Positions 15,961 through 24,613 of a stretch of 64,000 nt of DNA are shown piece by piece (the first letter of the stretch is position 1; every line of letters starts with the position of its first letter). Under the pieces are notes generated by a model. It had not been told where the DNA came from, searched no databases, and saw only the letters and a list, made by a program, of their open reading frames with translations. The DNA is taken from contig NZ_CP074380.1 in NCBI RefSeq assembly GCF_022695595.1, positions 7,468,501 through 7,532,500 of the forward strand, written 5' to 3'. The position numbers and the translations under genes were made by a program. The DNA comes from Streptomyces sp. MST-110588. GTDB lineage: Bacteria; Actinomycetota; Actinomycetes; Streptomycetales; Streptomycetaceae.

Positions 15961-17586
15961 TCAGCCGGAGTGGGGCTGCCGGGCGGCGGAGGAGAGATGG
16001 CCGGCCGCGAGCTGCCACTCACGGTGCAGGGTGCCCAGGGGGATGCGCTTCTGGAAGACCGGGGTGCCGAAGATCGTCAACTGGGTCTGGAGCGCACCGG
16101 ACAGGTCCAGTCCTCCGAAGACCTTCCAGTCGGCCGTGGCGGAGCCCTTCCCGTCGGAGGAGCCGGTGGCCGTGGCGGTGGCCTCGCCGCGCAGATACGG
16201 AGCGATGTCGGCGCTCACCCCGGCCACGCCGTACAGGCCCACGCTCGCCTCGGCGCCCAGGGTCGCCTTCGCCCGGCCCGCCGCCGTCACGGTGGCCCGG
16301 ACCGGCGTGGAGGTCAGGCCGGACTCGCTGACGGACTTCCAGCCCTTGGACCAGTTGTAGCTGCCGCCGACCCGGAAGTCGCCCTTGATGTCCTGCTTGA
16401 CGTCGACGCTCACCCGGCCGTCGGCCTCCACCGTGAGATAGCAGGTGAGGTCCAGGTTGACGACCACCGGCACCGGGCCGACCTGGATGACCGGATCGGC
16501 GTGCAGTTTGGCGAACGGCATCCGCAGCGGCTTGCCGGCCCCGGTCGAGGCGGCGGCCCGGCCCTTGAACTCCCACTGGGAGGACCAGTCGCCGGACAGC
16601 CCGATGAACGCGCCGCCGGGAGCCGTACCGCGGGGGCCGGATCCGGCGGCGGACGAGGCGTGCGCCCGGCTCCCGTCGTAGGCGAACTCCACCTTGGGGG
16701 AGAGCTGGAGGAAGCCGGAGACCGAGGCCGCTGCGCTCGCCGGGGCGCCCTCGGCGGTGGCGACCGACGCGCCGACGTCCACCCGCAGGCTGCCCAGGGG
16801 CAGCGTGGCGCCGTGCGGGCCGAAACGGCGTTGACCGTTCTTCGCCCAGGAGACCTGTACGCCCTTGACCAGCGGCCGGACGGTGACGTCCGCCGGGTCG
16901 ACGGGGACCTTGCCGTTGGCCTTGCCCTTGCCCAGCAGCGCGTCGAGGGTGGCCGGGGCGGTGTTGACCTCGGTGCCCGCCCGCGTCGTGCCCAGCACCT
17001 TGGTGACCTTGGCCAGTACGCCGCTGGGCGCGCCGGGGGCGGGCGCGGCGGCGATGACGTCACCGACGGCCACGGCCGCGTTCTTCCCGGCACCGGCGGA
17101 CTCCGAAGCGCCGGGGCTGCCGGTGTTCCCGGTGTTCCCGGGGCTCCCGGAAGGCTGCGGCGACCGGGTGGGCCGGGAGTCCTTGTGGCCGGGGTCGGAC
17201 GGCGTGGGAGCGGTCCCGGGCTTCTTGGGGGAGCCGGCCGGACCGGCGATGACCGCGCGTCCGCTGCGGCGGTCGTACGAGGCGATCCGCAGCGCGGACT
17301 TGTGAGCCCCACGCCCGCCGGCGGACGGGCGGGCGACAGCGGTGGAGCCGGTGGAACCGGAGGAGGCGGGAGCCGCGGCGACCGGCAGCCGCTGTCCGTC
17401 GGCGGCGGTGTTGCCGACGGCGCTCCCGGCGGCGTCCGCCTCGGCGGCCGGGGCGGCGGCAGCCGCTTGGCCACCGGCCCCGGCGGACCTCGCGGGGTGG
17501 CCGGCGCCGGCCGACGAACAGCCCACGGCCAGCAGGGAGATGGTGGTCAGGGCAGGTATGAATGCCTGCTTGGTGCTTCTGCGCAA
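15961..17586 (-). CDS. Large putative lipoprotein of unknown function
   Basis: The product has 541 residues. The N-terminus is a lipoprotein signal with lipobox LLAVGC, followed by about 190 residues rich in Ala, Gly, Pro and Ser that probably span the wall. The C-terminal 350 residues are beta-rich (VVVNLDLTCYLTVEADGRVS, SVGLYGVAGVSADIAPYLRG) and end in HREWQLAAG. I do not recognise the fold; it may be an adhesin-like beta structure. The gene stands alone between a terminator hairpin upstream and two stem-loops downstream, so it is probably monocistronic. Confidence 0.75.
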   Translation of the reverse strand: MRRSTKQAFIPALTTISLLAVGCSSAGAGHPARSAGAGGQAAAAAPAAEADAAGSAVGNTAADGQRLPVAAAPASSGSTGSTAVARPSAGGRGAHKSALRIASYDRRSGRAVIAGPAGSPKKPGTAPTPSDPGHKDSRPTRSPQPSGSPGNTGNTGSPGASESAGAGKNAAVAVGDVIAAAPAPGAPSGVLAKVTKVLGTTRAGTEVNTAPATLDALLGKGKANGKVPVDPADVTVRPLVKGVQVSWAKNGQRRFGPHGATLPLGSLRVDVGASVATAEGAPASAAASVSGFLQLSPKVEFAYDGSRAHASSAAGSGPRGTAPGGAFIGLSGDWSSQWEFKGRAAASTGAGKPLRMPFAKLHADPVIQVGPVPVVVNLDLTCYLTVEADGRVSVDVKQDIKGDFRVGGSYNWSKGWKSVSESGLTSTPVRATVTAAGRAKATLGAEASVGLYGVAGVSADIAPYLRGEATATATGSSDGKGSATADWKVFGGLDLSGALQTQLTIFGTPVFQKRIPLGTLHREWQLAAGHLSSAARQPHSG

Positions 17587-17944
17587 AGTGGACCCTTGAA
17601 AACGTGGGGTGGGGTGCGCCGCGGCGGAGTCGATGCCGATTCCGTGGACGACGCCTCACGACAACGGGACAACGAAATAACGGAAGAACGGGAAGAACAG
17701 GACAGCGGACCGTCCGCGAGCGGTGGCTCGCGGAAGGATCTGCGTGATCATGCCATGATCGCCGCGCTCGGGCGAACCGGGCCGCGTTGGTCCGGTCCAG
17801 CCCAACGGACGGCAGCCGCAGGTTGGTTGAGGCGTCAACGGCAGGAGCGTCTCCGCGACACGCCCCGGTGGTCCGGGCGCGGAACAAAGAGCGGGACGAG
17901 GAAGCGGGAAGAGGAAGTGGAACGAAGAAAGGGCCGGGCACGAG
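17587..17944. other. 5' region of lipoprotein gene with two hairpins
   Basis: About 130-175 bp upstream of the lipoprotein start lie the perfect hairpin TCCGCGAGC-GGTG-GCTCGCGGA (17713-17734) and the dyad GATCAT-GCC-ATGATC (17746-17760). The rest is purine-rich (GAACGGGAAGAACAGG). A regulatory or 5'-UTR role is possible, but no promoter boxes are clear. Confidence 0.45.
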
Positions 17945-17987
17945 GAAGGGGCCGGGCACGAGGAAAGTCCTCGCGCCCGGCCCCTTC
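17945..17987 (-). terminator. Terminator after glycosyltransferase gene
   Basis: The 13-bp perfect arms GAAGGGGCCGGGC / GCCCGGCCCCTTC continue inward as ACGAGG/CCTCG with a short AAAGT loop. It lies 65 bp after the stop codon at 18053. The left arm is part of an 18-bp direct duplication (GGGCCGGGCACGAGGAA). Confidence 0.8.
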
Positions 17988-18052
17988 ACGGCCTGACGGC
18001 AACCGTCCGGCCGCCCGTCGTCCAGTCGGCCGCCGGTCCTCCGGCAGCCCGC

Positions 18053-21000
18053 TCAGGCGTTCTTGGCCGCCTCGAACATCAGGTCCGCCACCCGGCGGGA
18101 CGCCTGCCCGTCGTCCAGGTCGCAGAAGTTGTGGTGGAACCGGTCGTACTGCTCCTGGTACCGCGCCGAGACCGCGTCGATGTCGGCGATCGCGTCGATC
18201 AGCTCCTCCGAGGTGTGGATCAGCGGCCCCGGCGCGTCCTGCTCGAAGTCGAAGTAGAAGCCGCGCAGGGTGTCGCGGTAGTGCTCCAGGTCGTACGTGA
18301 AGAAGAGCATCGGCCGGCGCAGGTGGGCGTAGTCGAACATGACCGACGAGTAGTCGGTGATCATGATGTCGGCAGCCAGGTACAGGTCGGCGATGTCCGG
18401 GTACTCCGAGACGTCGAAGACGAAGCCGCCGCCCGCGCCGGGGATGCTGTCCACGATGTTGGAGTGGCGGCGCACCAGCAGGACGTGGTCGGCGCCCAGC
18501 CGACGCTCCGCGTCCTGGAGGTCCAGCCGCAGGTCGAAGCGGAACTGGCCGACGCGGTGCGAGATGTCGTCCCGCCAGGTCGGTGCGTACAGCACGACCT
18601 TCTTGCCCTCGGGCAGGCCCAGCTTCGCGCGGATCTCCCGGGCCCGGGCGTCCCGGTCCGGCGCGTAGAGGTAGTCGTTGCGGGGGTAGCCGGTCTCCAC
18701 GACCGGGCCGTCGAAGGCCATGGCCCGCTTGAGGATCGGGGTGCTGAAGCGGTTGGAGGAGACCAGCATGGACCAGCTCCTGGCCTCCTCGCGCAGCCGC
18801 TCGTGGTACTTCGGGTCGAACTTCGGCGCGTCGATGTCCAGACCGATGCGCTTGAGCATCGTGCCGTGCCAGGTCTGCACGATGACCTGGCCCTCGCGGC
18901 GCTCCACCCAGTGCGGCAGGTGCGCGTTGGTGACGATGTACCGGCAGCGGGCCAGCGCCTCGTACCACTCGGTGGACTGGAAACGGACCTTCCCCACCGT
19001 GTCCGGCAGTTCGACCTGACCGTCGCGCACCACCCACAGGTGCTCGACGTCCGCGCCGCGCCGCAGCAGTTCCTCGTGGATGGCCTTGGGGCTGTCGGAG
19101 TACTGCTTGCCGTTGTAGCTGATGTAGAGGACCGCGTCCCGCAGCGGCTGCTGACGGCCCTTCTCGTAGACCTCGGTACGCAGGTGGTACTGACGGTACT
19201 TGCCGCGCTCCAGGACCGACAGGTCGCTGACGCAGTTGAGCTGCGGGAAGTCGAACCAGCGCGCCTCGACGGCGTACTCACGGCCCAGGTCGGTGCCCTG
19301 CACGGGGAACTTGGGGTTGGCCAGCCGGTCCAGGATGAAGGGCACCTCGCTCTCGCCGTCGGCCGAGCGCAGGAAGAAGTTCCAGCGGCCGGTCTTCAGC
19401 GGCAGCGTGCCCTGCGGGCCGCCCATCCGGGCCGGGGTGAACTCCGCCTCGAAGGTGCCGTCATCGAACATCCGGACCGGCACGGTCTTCTCGTCGAAGC
19501 GGTCCCGTGCCTTGATCACCAGCACCGGGTCGACGAGGTCGGCCGGGGTGCTGCCGATCAGGGTGAACCGGCCGTCCCGCCAGTACACATCGGTCAGCTT
19601 GGCCTGCAGGACGCGGCCGGAGAACTTCAGATAACCGGTCTGCCCGGCGAACACGCCGACCTCGTTGCGGTCCGCGCCCTCGCCGAGCGAGGCGGGCAGC
19701 CGCACCTGCGCGTCGGCCAGCCCCGGCCGTACGACCGTGGAGAAGCGCCGCTCCTTGCCGGAGGGCGAGGTGGCCACCAGTACGGTGCTCCAGTTCCGCC
19801 GGGCGGCCAGGGAACGGGAGCGCCGTACGCTTTCGAGCGGGCTGTCGGACAGGGCGTCCTGGTGCTCGGGCAGCAGCGCGATGTCCTCCAGCGGCACCGG
19901 CACACGGAAGCCCGTGACGCCGTTCGCGGCGGGGAACAGATCGGCCCGGTAGCTGAGCACGTCACCGGTGCCGCGGTTCTTCACCCCCAGCTCCACCACC
20001 TCACCGGGCGCCAGGGACTCACGGATCTCGCCGGTGACCTCGATGGTCCCGCCCGCCGCGCGGTAGCCGGTGACCAGCGCCCGGACCTTCTCGATCCGCA
20101 GCTTGAGCAGGTCCTTGTCGGGCAGCGGCAGCAGCCGGTGGTTCTCGTCCAGCCAGTGGTACGGGGGGTTGCCCGCGCTGGTGGCGCCGGCCGCGCGCAC
20201 CGCCCGCTTGCGCACCAGCCCGCCCGCGACCATCCCGATGCCGACGTGCCAGGTGCCCTCCTCCCACTGCTTGCCGCGGCGCAGCTTCCTGGGGTCCAGC
20301 AGCAGTTCCCAGCCGGACCAGTCGTAGTTGTGCTGGGTCTGGCCGGACTCGGTGGTGGCCTGGGGGCGGTAGACGTTGCGGACCGGCAGGACCGTACGGC
20401 GGCGCGAGCCCTCCTTGCGCAACTGGACGACCTTGACCGCGCTGTGCTTGGCGGGCTGGTCCATCCGCTCGATCCAGGCGTGGCCCAGCAGGCGCAGCTT
20501 GCCCTGTTCCCAGGAGATCTCCTGGATCGGGGCCTTCATCTTCAGGTCCTGGTCGATCCGGCGGATCTGCTTGGGCAGCCGGGCCGCGGCCCGGCCCGTA
20601 CCGGCGAAGCCCGCGTACTTGCGCAGCAGGCCCTGGATCTCGATCGGTTCGCCCTGCCGCTCGGCGTTGAGCATGCCGATCAGCTCGTCCATGGCGTGCT
20701 TGCGCACCAGCAGCCACTTCAGCCGTGCGCGGGCGGGCAGCGCCAGCGCCACCTGCGGGTCGACCTGGTCCAGGTAGCGGTTGACGGACTTCAAGAACTC
20801 CGCGCGGTACTCGTCGTCGCCGTCCGGCAGGACGTTGAGGAAGATCCGGATGTCACCGGTCAGGGCGGTGCGGTCGTACTCACGCTTGAGGTCGGCGCAG
20901 TCCGGTCGGGCGGCCAGGAAGCGGCTGACGGATTCCACGGCCGCGGTGCGGTCGCGCACGGCCTTGGGCTCGGTACGGCGCTGGGTGATCGAGGCGGGGC

Positions 21001-21646
21001 CGGAGCCGTCGCGCAGCCGCCAGTAGTACGTCGGCTCGCTGACCACGTCCACCGCGTCGGCGAGCACCTGCGCCGGCACGATGACCGGGGTGTCCTCGTA
21101 CAGGACGCCCTCGGGGAAGCGCAGGCCGTGCTTCTCCCAGAAGGTGCGGCGGAAGACCTTGTTGCAGGCGATCCGGTCGGTCAGCAGCCGCTTGTCCTCG
21201 GTGACATGCGTACGCCGCCGGGCGCCGCCCGCCAGGATGCGGTGCATCGGGGACTGCCAGACCCGGGTGGAGTTGATGTGGTGGACGTTGCCGGTCACGA
21301 AGTCCGAACCGGACTCGTCCAGGCTGGCCAGCATCATCCGGTAGGCGTCCGGCGGGATCACGTCGTCGCTGTCGACGAACGCGATGAACTCGCTGTGCGG
21401 GTGGATGCGCTCCAGGCCGGTGTTCCGTGCCGCGCCCAGACCCGCGTTCTCCTTGCGGATCAGGATGAAACGCGGGTCGCGGGCCGCGTACTCCGCCGCT
21501 ATCGCCGCGCAGTCGTCGGGGGAGCCGTCGTCGACCACGATGATCTCGATCTCGCGGAGCGTCTGCTCCTGGAGCGAGTCCAGGCAGGCCGGGAGGTACT
21601 CCTCGACGTTGTAGACGGGGACGATGACGCTGAGCCGTGGTGGCAT
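18053..21646 (-). CDS. Bifunctional GT2 glycosyltransferase / CDP-glycerol glycerophosphotransferase
   Basis: The product has 1197 residues from ATG 21646. Residues 5-230 are a GT-A family 2 domain: LSVIVPVYNVEEYLPACLD, IIVVDDGSPDD and EFIAFVDSDD as the DxD metal site. A middle part of about 500 residues is beta-rich. From about 845 a CDP-glycerol:poly(glycerophosphate) transferase domain (PF04464) follows, with VIVQTWHGTMLKRIGLDID, VLYAPTWRDD and ADIMITDYSSVMFDYAHL. The protein should add sugar and polyol-phosphate units to a teichoic-acid-like wall polymer at the inner membrane face. It follows a second gene of the same design, suggesting an operon. The reading frame stays open for 636 bp upstream of the ATG without a credible start. 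Confidence 0.9.
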   Translation of the reverse strand: MPPRLSVIVPVYNVEEYLPACLDSLQEQTLREIEIIVVDDGSPDDCAAIAAEYAARDPRFILIRKENAGLGAARNTGLERIHPHSEFIAFVDSDDVIPPDAYRMMLASLDESGSDFVTGNVHHINSTRVWQSPMHRILAGGARRRTHVTEDKRLLTDRIACNKVFRRTFWEKHGLRFPEGVLYEDTPVIVPAQVLADAVDVVSEPTYYWRLRDGSGPASITQRRTEPKAVRDRTAAVESVSRFLAARPDCADLKREYDRTALTGDIRIFLNVLPDGDDEYRAEFLKSVNRYLDQVDPQVALALPARARLKWLLVRKHAMDELIGMLNAERQGEPIEIQGLLRKYAGFAGTGRAAARLPKQIRRIDQDLKMKAPIQEISWEQGKLRLLGHAWIERMDQPAKHSAVKVVQLRKEGSRRRTVLPVRNVYRPQATTESGQTQHNYDWSGWELLLDPRKLRRGKQWEEGTWHVGIGMVAGGLVRKRAVRAAGATSAGNPPYHWLDENHRLLPLPDKDLLKLRIEKVRALVTGYRAAGGTIEVTGEIRESLAPGEVVELGVKNRGTGDVLSYRADLFPAANGVTGFRVPVPLEDIALLPEHQDALSDSPLESVRRSRSLAARRNWSTVLVATSPSGKERRFSTVVRPGLADAQVRLPASLGEGADRNEVGVFAGQTGYLKFSGRVLQAKLTDVYWRDGRFTLIGSTPADLVDPVLVIKARDRFDEKTVPVRMFDDGTFEAEFTPARMGGPQGTLPLKTGRWNFFLRSADGESEVPFILDRLANPKFPVQGTDLGREYAVEARWFDFPQLNCVSDLSVLERGKYRQYHLRTEVYEKGRQQPLRDAVLYISYNGKQYSDSPKAIHEELLRRGADVEHLWVVRDGQVELPDTVGKVRFQSTEWYEALARCRYIVTNAHLPHWVERREGQVIVQTWHGTMLKRIGLDIDAPKFDPKYHERLREEARSWSMLVSSNRFSTPILKRAMAFDGPVVETGYPRNDYLYAPDRDARAREIRAKLGLPEGKKVVLYAPTWRDDISHRVGQFRFDLRLDLQDAERRLGADHVLLVRRHSNIVDSIPGAGGGFVFDVSEYPDIADLYLAADIMITDYSSVMFDYAHLRRPMLFFTYDLEHYRDTLRGFYFDFEQDAPGPLIHTSEELIDAIADIDAVSARYQEQYDRFHHNFCDLDDGQASRRVADLMFEAAKNA

Positions 21647-21826
21647 GGGGAGGGAGTTGCCTTCCTGAAGGAGTGGTGCGAGGCGCCGGGCGCGGCGGCC
21701 GGTCGGGCCGCCGCGGCGCGGGCGCCGGACGTAACGGTCGGTCAGAGCGCCGGACGCAGCGGCTCCGTGGTGCCCGTCGTCGTCCGGGGCGCGGTCGCCG
21801 GGTTCAAAGGCTCGGTGGTGGCCGCC

Positions 21827-21901
21827 GCCGTGGTCGTGGCTGCCGTGGTGGTGGCCGGCGTGGTCGTGGCCGGCGTGGTCGTCACCGCCGTGGTCGTCGC
21901 C
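21827..21901. repeat. Five 15-bp tandem units across a stop codon
   Basis: The units G(C/G)CGTGGT(C/G)GT(G/C)(G/A)C(T/C) begin at 21827, 21842, 21857, 21872 and 21887. The stop codon of the upstream glycosyltransferase gene (21882-21884, minus strand) is inside the fourth unit. In the frame of the downstream gene the array reads as a G-[DH]-[DH]-H-[GA] pentapeptide repeat, and in another frame it is Thr/Pro-rich. Neither frame has a start of its own here. Confidence 0.8.
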
Positions 21902-24257
21902 AGGGGAGGACCAGGCGCATCTGCTCGGGGGCGCTGCTCGGCGTACGGTCCGTCCGTGCCGTGTCCTGCCGCGGTGCGGCGCTCTGCGGCGGTACGGCCT
22001 TCTGCGGCGGTACGGCGCCGAGCAGCAGGGCCGGGGCCGGCGCGGGGACGCGCTGTTCGAGGGGGACGATCGCCGGCAGGTCCGTCTGGCCCAGGAAGAC
22101 CCGGCGTACGACCCGTTCGGCGGCCCGGCCGTCGTCGAACTCGCAGAACCGCTCCCGGAAGGCCGCCCGGCGGCGGGCGGCCCGGGCGTCCTGCCAGGCC
22201 CCGGAGCGGAAGACCTCCACCAGCTCGTCGGGGGTGGTGGCGACCGCGCCGGGCCCCTCCTGGAGCAGGTCGAAGTAGACACCGCGGACCGCGGCGTAGA
22301 CGTCCCAGTCGTCGGCGAAGGTGACGATGGGGCGGTCCAGGTTGGCGAAGTCGAACATCACCGAGGAGTAGTCGGTGATCAGGGCGTCCGAGGCCAGGCA
22401 CAGCTCCTCGACCGAGGGGTGCCCGGAGACGTCCAGGACCCGGCCGTCGGCCCGGAGCTTGGCCAGGTCCGGGGAGTCCTTGTAGAAGTAGTGGGCGCGC
22501 ACCATCAGGGTGTAGCGCGGGCCCAGCCGCTCGGCGAGGGCGGCCAGGTCCAGCCGGGGGGTGAAGCCCGGCTCGTGGTCGCGGTGGGTGGGGGCGTACA
22601 GCAGGGCGACGGTGCCCTCGGCCAGACCCAGGGAGCGGCGAGCCCGCGCGACCTCGGCGGCACCGGCGTTCAGCAGGATGTCGTTGCGCGGGTAGCCGTA
22701 TTCCAGGGAGGTGTACGAGCAGGGGTAGACCCGCTCCCAGATCTCCGTGGAGAAACGATTCGCCGAGAGGCTGAAGTCCCAGCGGTCGCACCGCCTCATC
22801 AGATCCTCGAAGTCCACGCCCTTGGCCGAGGCGGGGAACCTCTGCTGGTCCAGGCCCATCGACTTCAGCGGGGTGCCGTGGTGGGTCTGGAGGTGGACCG
22901 AGCCCTCCCGCTTGACCACCTTGTCGGCGAAGTTGGCGTTGTTGACCAGGAACTTCGCCCGCGCGACGGCCGTCCAGAACTCCCGCGAGCCGACCCGTAC
23001 GAACTCGGTGCCCGCCGGCACCTTGTCCTCCTCGCCGGCCTTGATCGCCCACACCCGGCGGATGTGCGGGGCCAGCCGGGCCAGCTCCCGGTCGATGGCG
23101 GCCGGGTTGCAGGCCACCGAGCGGCCCCAGTAGGAGGAGAACACCGCCAGGTTCTCCTCCAGGGGACGCCGCAACTGGGAGCGGTAGTGCAGGTCCATGC
23201 CCGTGCGCTTGGCCTGGCGCAGTTGCTTGCCCGCCTGCCGGCGCAGTCCCCGGTGGATCCGCCCGGCCGACTTCACCCCGGCCAGGGCCGGGTAGAGGTC
23301 GCGGGCGAGCACGGCGTACTTGCCGCCGGCCACGCCCCCGGGCCGTACGAAGCCCTCCGGCTCCAGACGGCGGTAGTCGGACGCGGCCCGGTGGAAGAAC
23401 TCCGCCCGCGCCTCCTGGGGCAGCCGGCCCGGCTTGTCCAGGACCGTCAGGTAGTGGTCGATCATCTTGCGGAACAGATGGGGGTGCCAGGTACGCAGCT
23501 CGGGGTGCGCGTCCAGGTAGGCGAAGACCCGCGCGTACTGGTCGAAGACGTCGAAGTGCTTGCGGCTGGTGGTGCCCAGGATGTTGCCGCCCTGCCGGCG
23601 CTGGCGGTAGTGCAGGCAGACGCGGTCCAGTACGGCGATCCGCTGCGCGGTGATCATCGTGCAGAACGTCCAGGGGGCGTCCTCGTAGTACCCGGGCGGG
23701 AAGCGGAAGCCGTGCTCCTCCACGAAGGAGCGGCGGTAGGCCTTGTTGCAGGCGATCTGGAGCAGGTCCAGGAGCTCGGGTCGCTCGGCCAGGGAGAACA
23801 CCGGCGCACCGGACTCGGCGAGCAGCGCCGCGAGCTGGTTGCGCAGCACCTTGCCGTCCCAGTAGGTGCGCGCGTAGTCGAAGACCAGGATGTCGGGGTC
23901 CTCGGTGCCGGACAGCCGCGCGGCGAGCGCGCCCAGCGCGCCGGGTGTGAGGGTGTCGTCGCTGTCCAGGAAGAGGAGGTAGTCACCGCGGGCCCGCTCC
24001 AGGCCGGCGTTACGGGCCCGGCCCAGTCCGCCGTTCTCCGGCAGGTGCAGCACCTTCACCCGCCGGTCGCGCGCCGCGTACTCGTCCAGGATCTCGCCGC
24101 TGTGGTCGGGGGAGCGGTCATCGACCGCGATGACCTCGAAGTCCGTGAAGTCCTGCCCGAGCACCGAGTCCATGCACTCGCGAAGGAGCTCGTGCACCTT
24201 GAACACGGGAACGATGACGCTGAAGCGCGGGCTGCTGCCCAGGCCGGTGTCGGACAT
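21882..24257 (-). CDS. GT2 glycosyltransferase / CDP-glycerol glycerophosphotransferase
   Basis: The product has 791 residues from ATG 24257, preceded by GAGGAG. That site lies in a GTTAC-GAGGA-GTAAC stem-loop. Residues 10-240 are GT2: FSVIVPVFKVHELLRECMD, VIAVDDRSPDHSG and YLLFLDSDDTL. From about 370 comes the CDP-glycerol transferase domain: VHLQTHHGTPLKSMGLD, VALLYAPTHRDHEPGF and DALITDYSSVMFDFANL. It lacks the long beta-rich middle part of its neighbour. The C-terminus (about 60 residues) is Pro/Ala/Gln-rich and ends inside a 15-bp repeat array. With the following gene it should build or decorate a polyol-phosphate wall polymer. Confidence 0.9.
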   Translation of the reverse strand: MSDTGLGSSPRFSVIVPVFKVHELLRECMDSVLGQDFTDFEVIAVDDRSPDHSGEILDEYAARDRRVKVLHLPENGGLGRARNAGLERARGDYLLFLDSDDTLTPGALGALAARLSGTEDPDILVFDYARTYWDGKVLRNQLAALLAESGAPVFSLAERPELLDLLQIACNKAYRRSFVEEHGFRFPPGYYEDAPWTFCTMITAQRIAVLDRVCLHYRQRRQGGNILGTTSRKHFDVFDQYARVFAYLDAHPELRTWHPHLFRKMIDHYLTVLDKPGRLPQEARAEFFHRAASDYRRLEPEGFVRPGGVAGGKYAVLARDLYPALAGVKSAGRIHRGLRRQAGKQLRQAKRTGMDLHYRSQLRRPLEENLAVFSSYWGRSVACNPAAIDRELARLAPHIRRVWAIKAGEEDKVPAGTEFVRVGSREFWTAVARAKFLVNNANFADKVVKREGSVHLQTHHGTPLKSMGLDQQRFPASAKGVDFEDLMRRCDRWDFSLSANRFSTEIWERVYPCSYTSLEYGYPRNDILLNAGAAEVARARRSLGLAEGTVALLYAPTHRDHEPGFTPRLDLAALAERLGPRYTLMVRAHYFYKDSPDLAKLRADGRVLDVSGHPSVEELCLASDALITDYSSVMFDFANLDRPIVTFADDWDVYAAVRGVYFDLLQEGPGAVATTPDELVEVFRSGAWQDARAARRRAAFRERFCEFDDGRAAERVVRRVFLGQTDLPAIVPLEQRVPAPAPALLLGAVPPQKAVPPQSAAPRQDTARTDRTPSSAPEQMRLVLPWRRPRR

Positions 24258-24316
24258 GGTCGGTGTTACTCCTCGTAACGGGCATATACGCAATTTCGGA
24301 AAAGACCCGCCGAGGC

Positions 24317-24356
24317 CCTTTCGGTCAACTAGTTGACATTAGTCGACGCCGAAAGG
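24317..24356. promoter_or_regulatory. Nested palindrome in divergent intergenic region
   Basis: The 8-bp arms CCTTTCGG (24317-24324) and CCGAAAGG (24349-24356) enclose the perfect 12-bp palindrome TCAACTAGTTGA and a GTCGAC site. This is an AT-richer stretch between the glycosyltransferase gene (minus, start 24257) and the next gene (plus, start 24614), 60 bp upstream of the former. The two TTGAC motifs inside could be -35 boxes in opposite directions. Confidence 0.5.
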
Positions 24357-24613
24357 TTGTTTATTGTTGGCCTGCTGTTTCTGTGGTATGCGTCACGTCC
24401 GCTTGTGGCGGACGAGTCTGCCGAGCCGCGTCAATCGGTCGATCCATGGGCATCATACGGGGTTGGCCACCGGACCCTCCGGCATGGGAACGCCGCCCCG
24501 GCAGCGGCGGTGGGCTCCACCGCCGGAGCGGGGCCGGCGGGCCGCGCCGAGGGGCGCGGCAGGCCCGATACGATCGGCGTACGTGGTCGTCGCCGGGAGG
24601 GCGGGAGGAAGAG

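Noticed and set aside
21647..22282. Long N-terminal extension of the GT2 gene (open frame to 22282) including the His/Asp repeat
   Set aside because: It would overlap the upstream glycosyltransferase by 400 bp, its sequence is Arg/Ser/Pro shadow-like, and MPPRLSVIVPVYN is a normal GT2 start.
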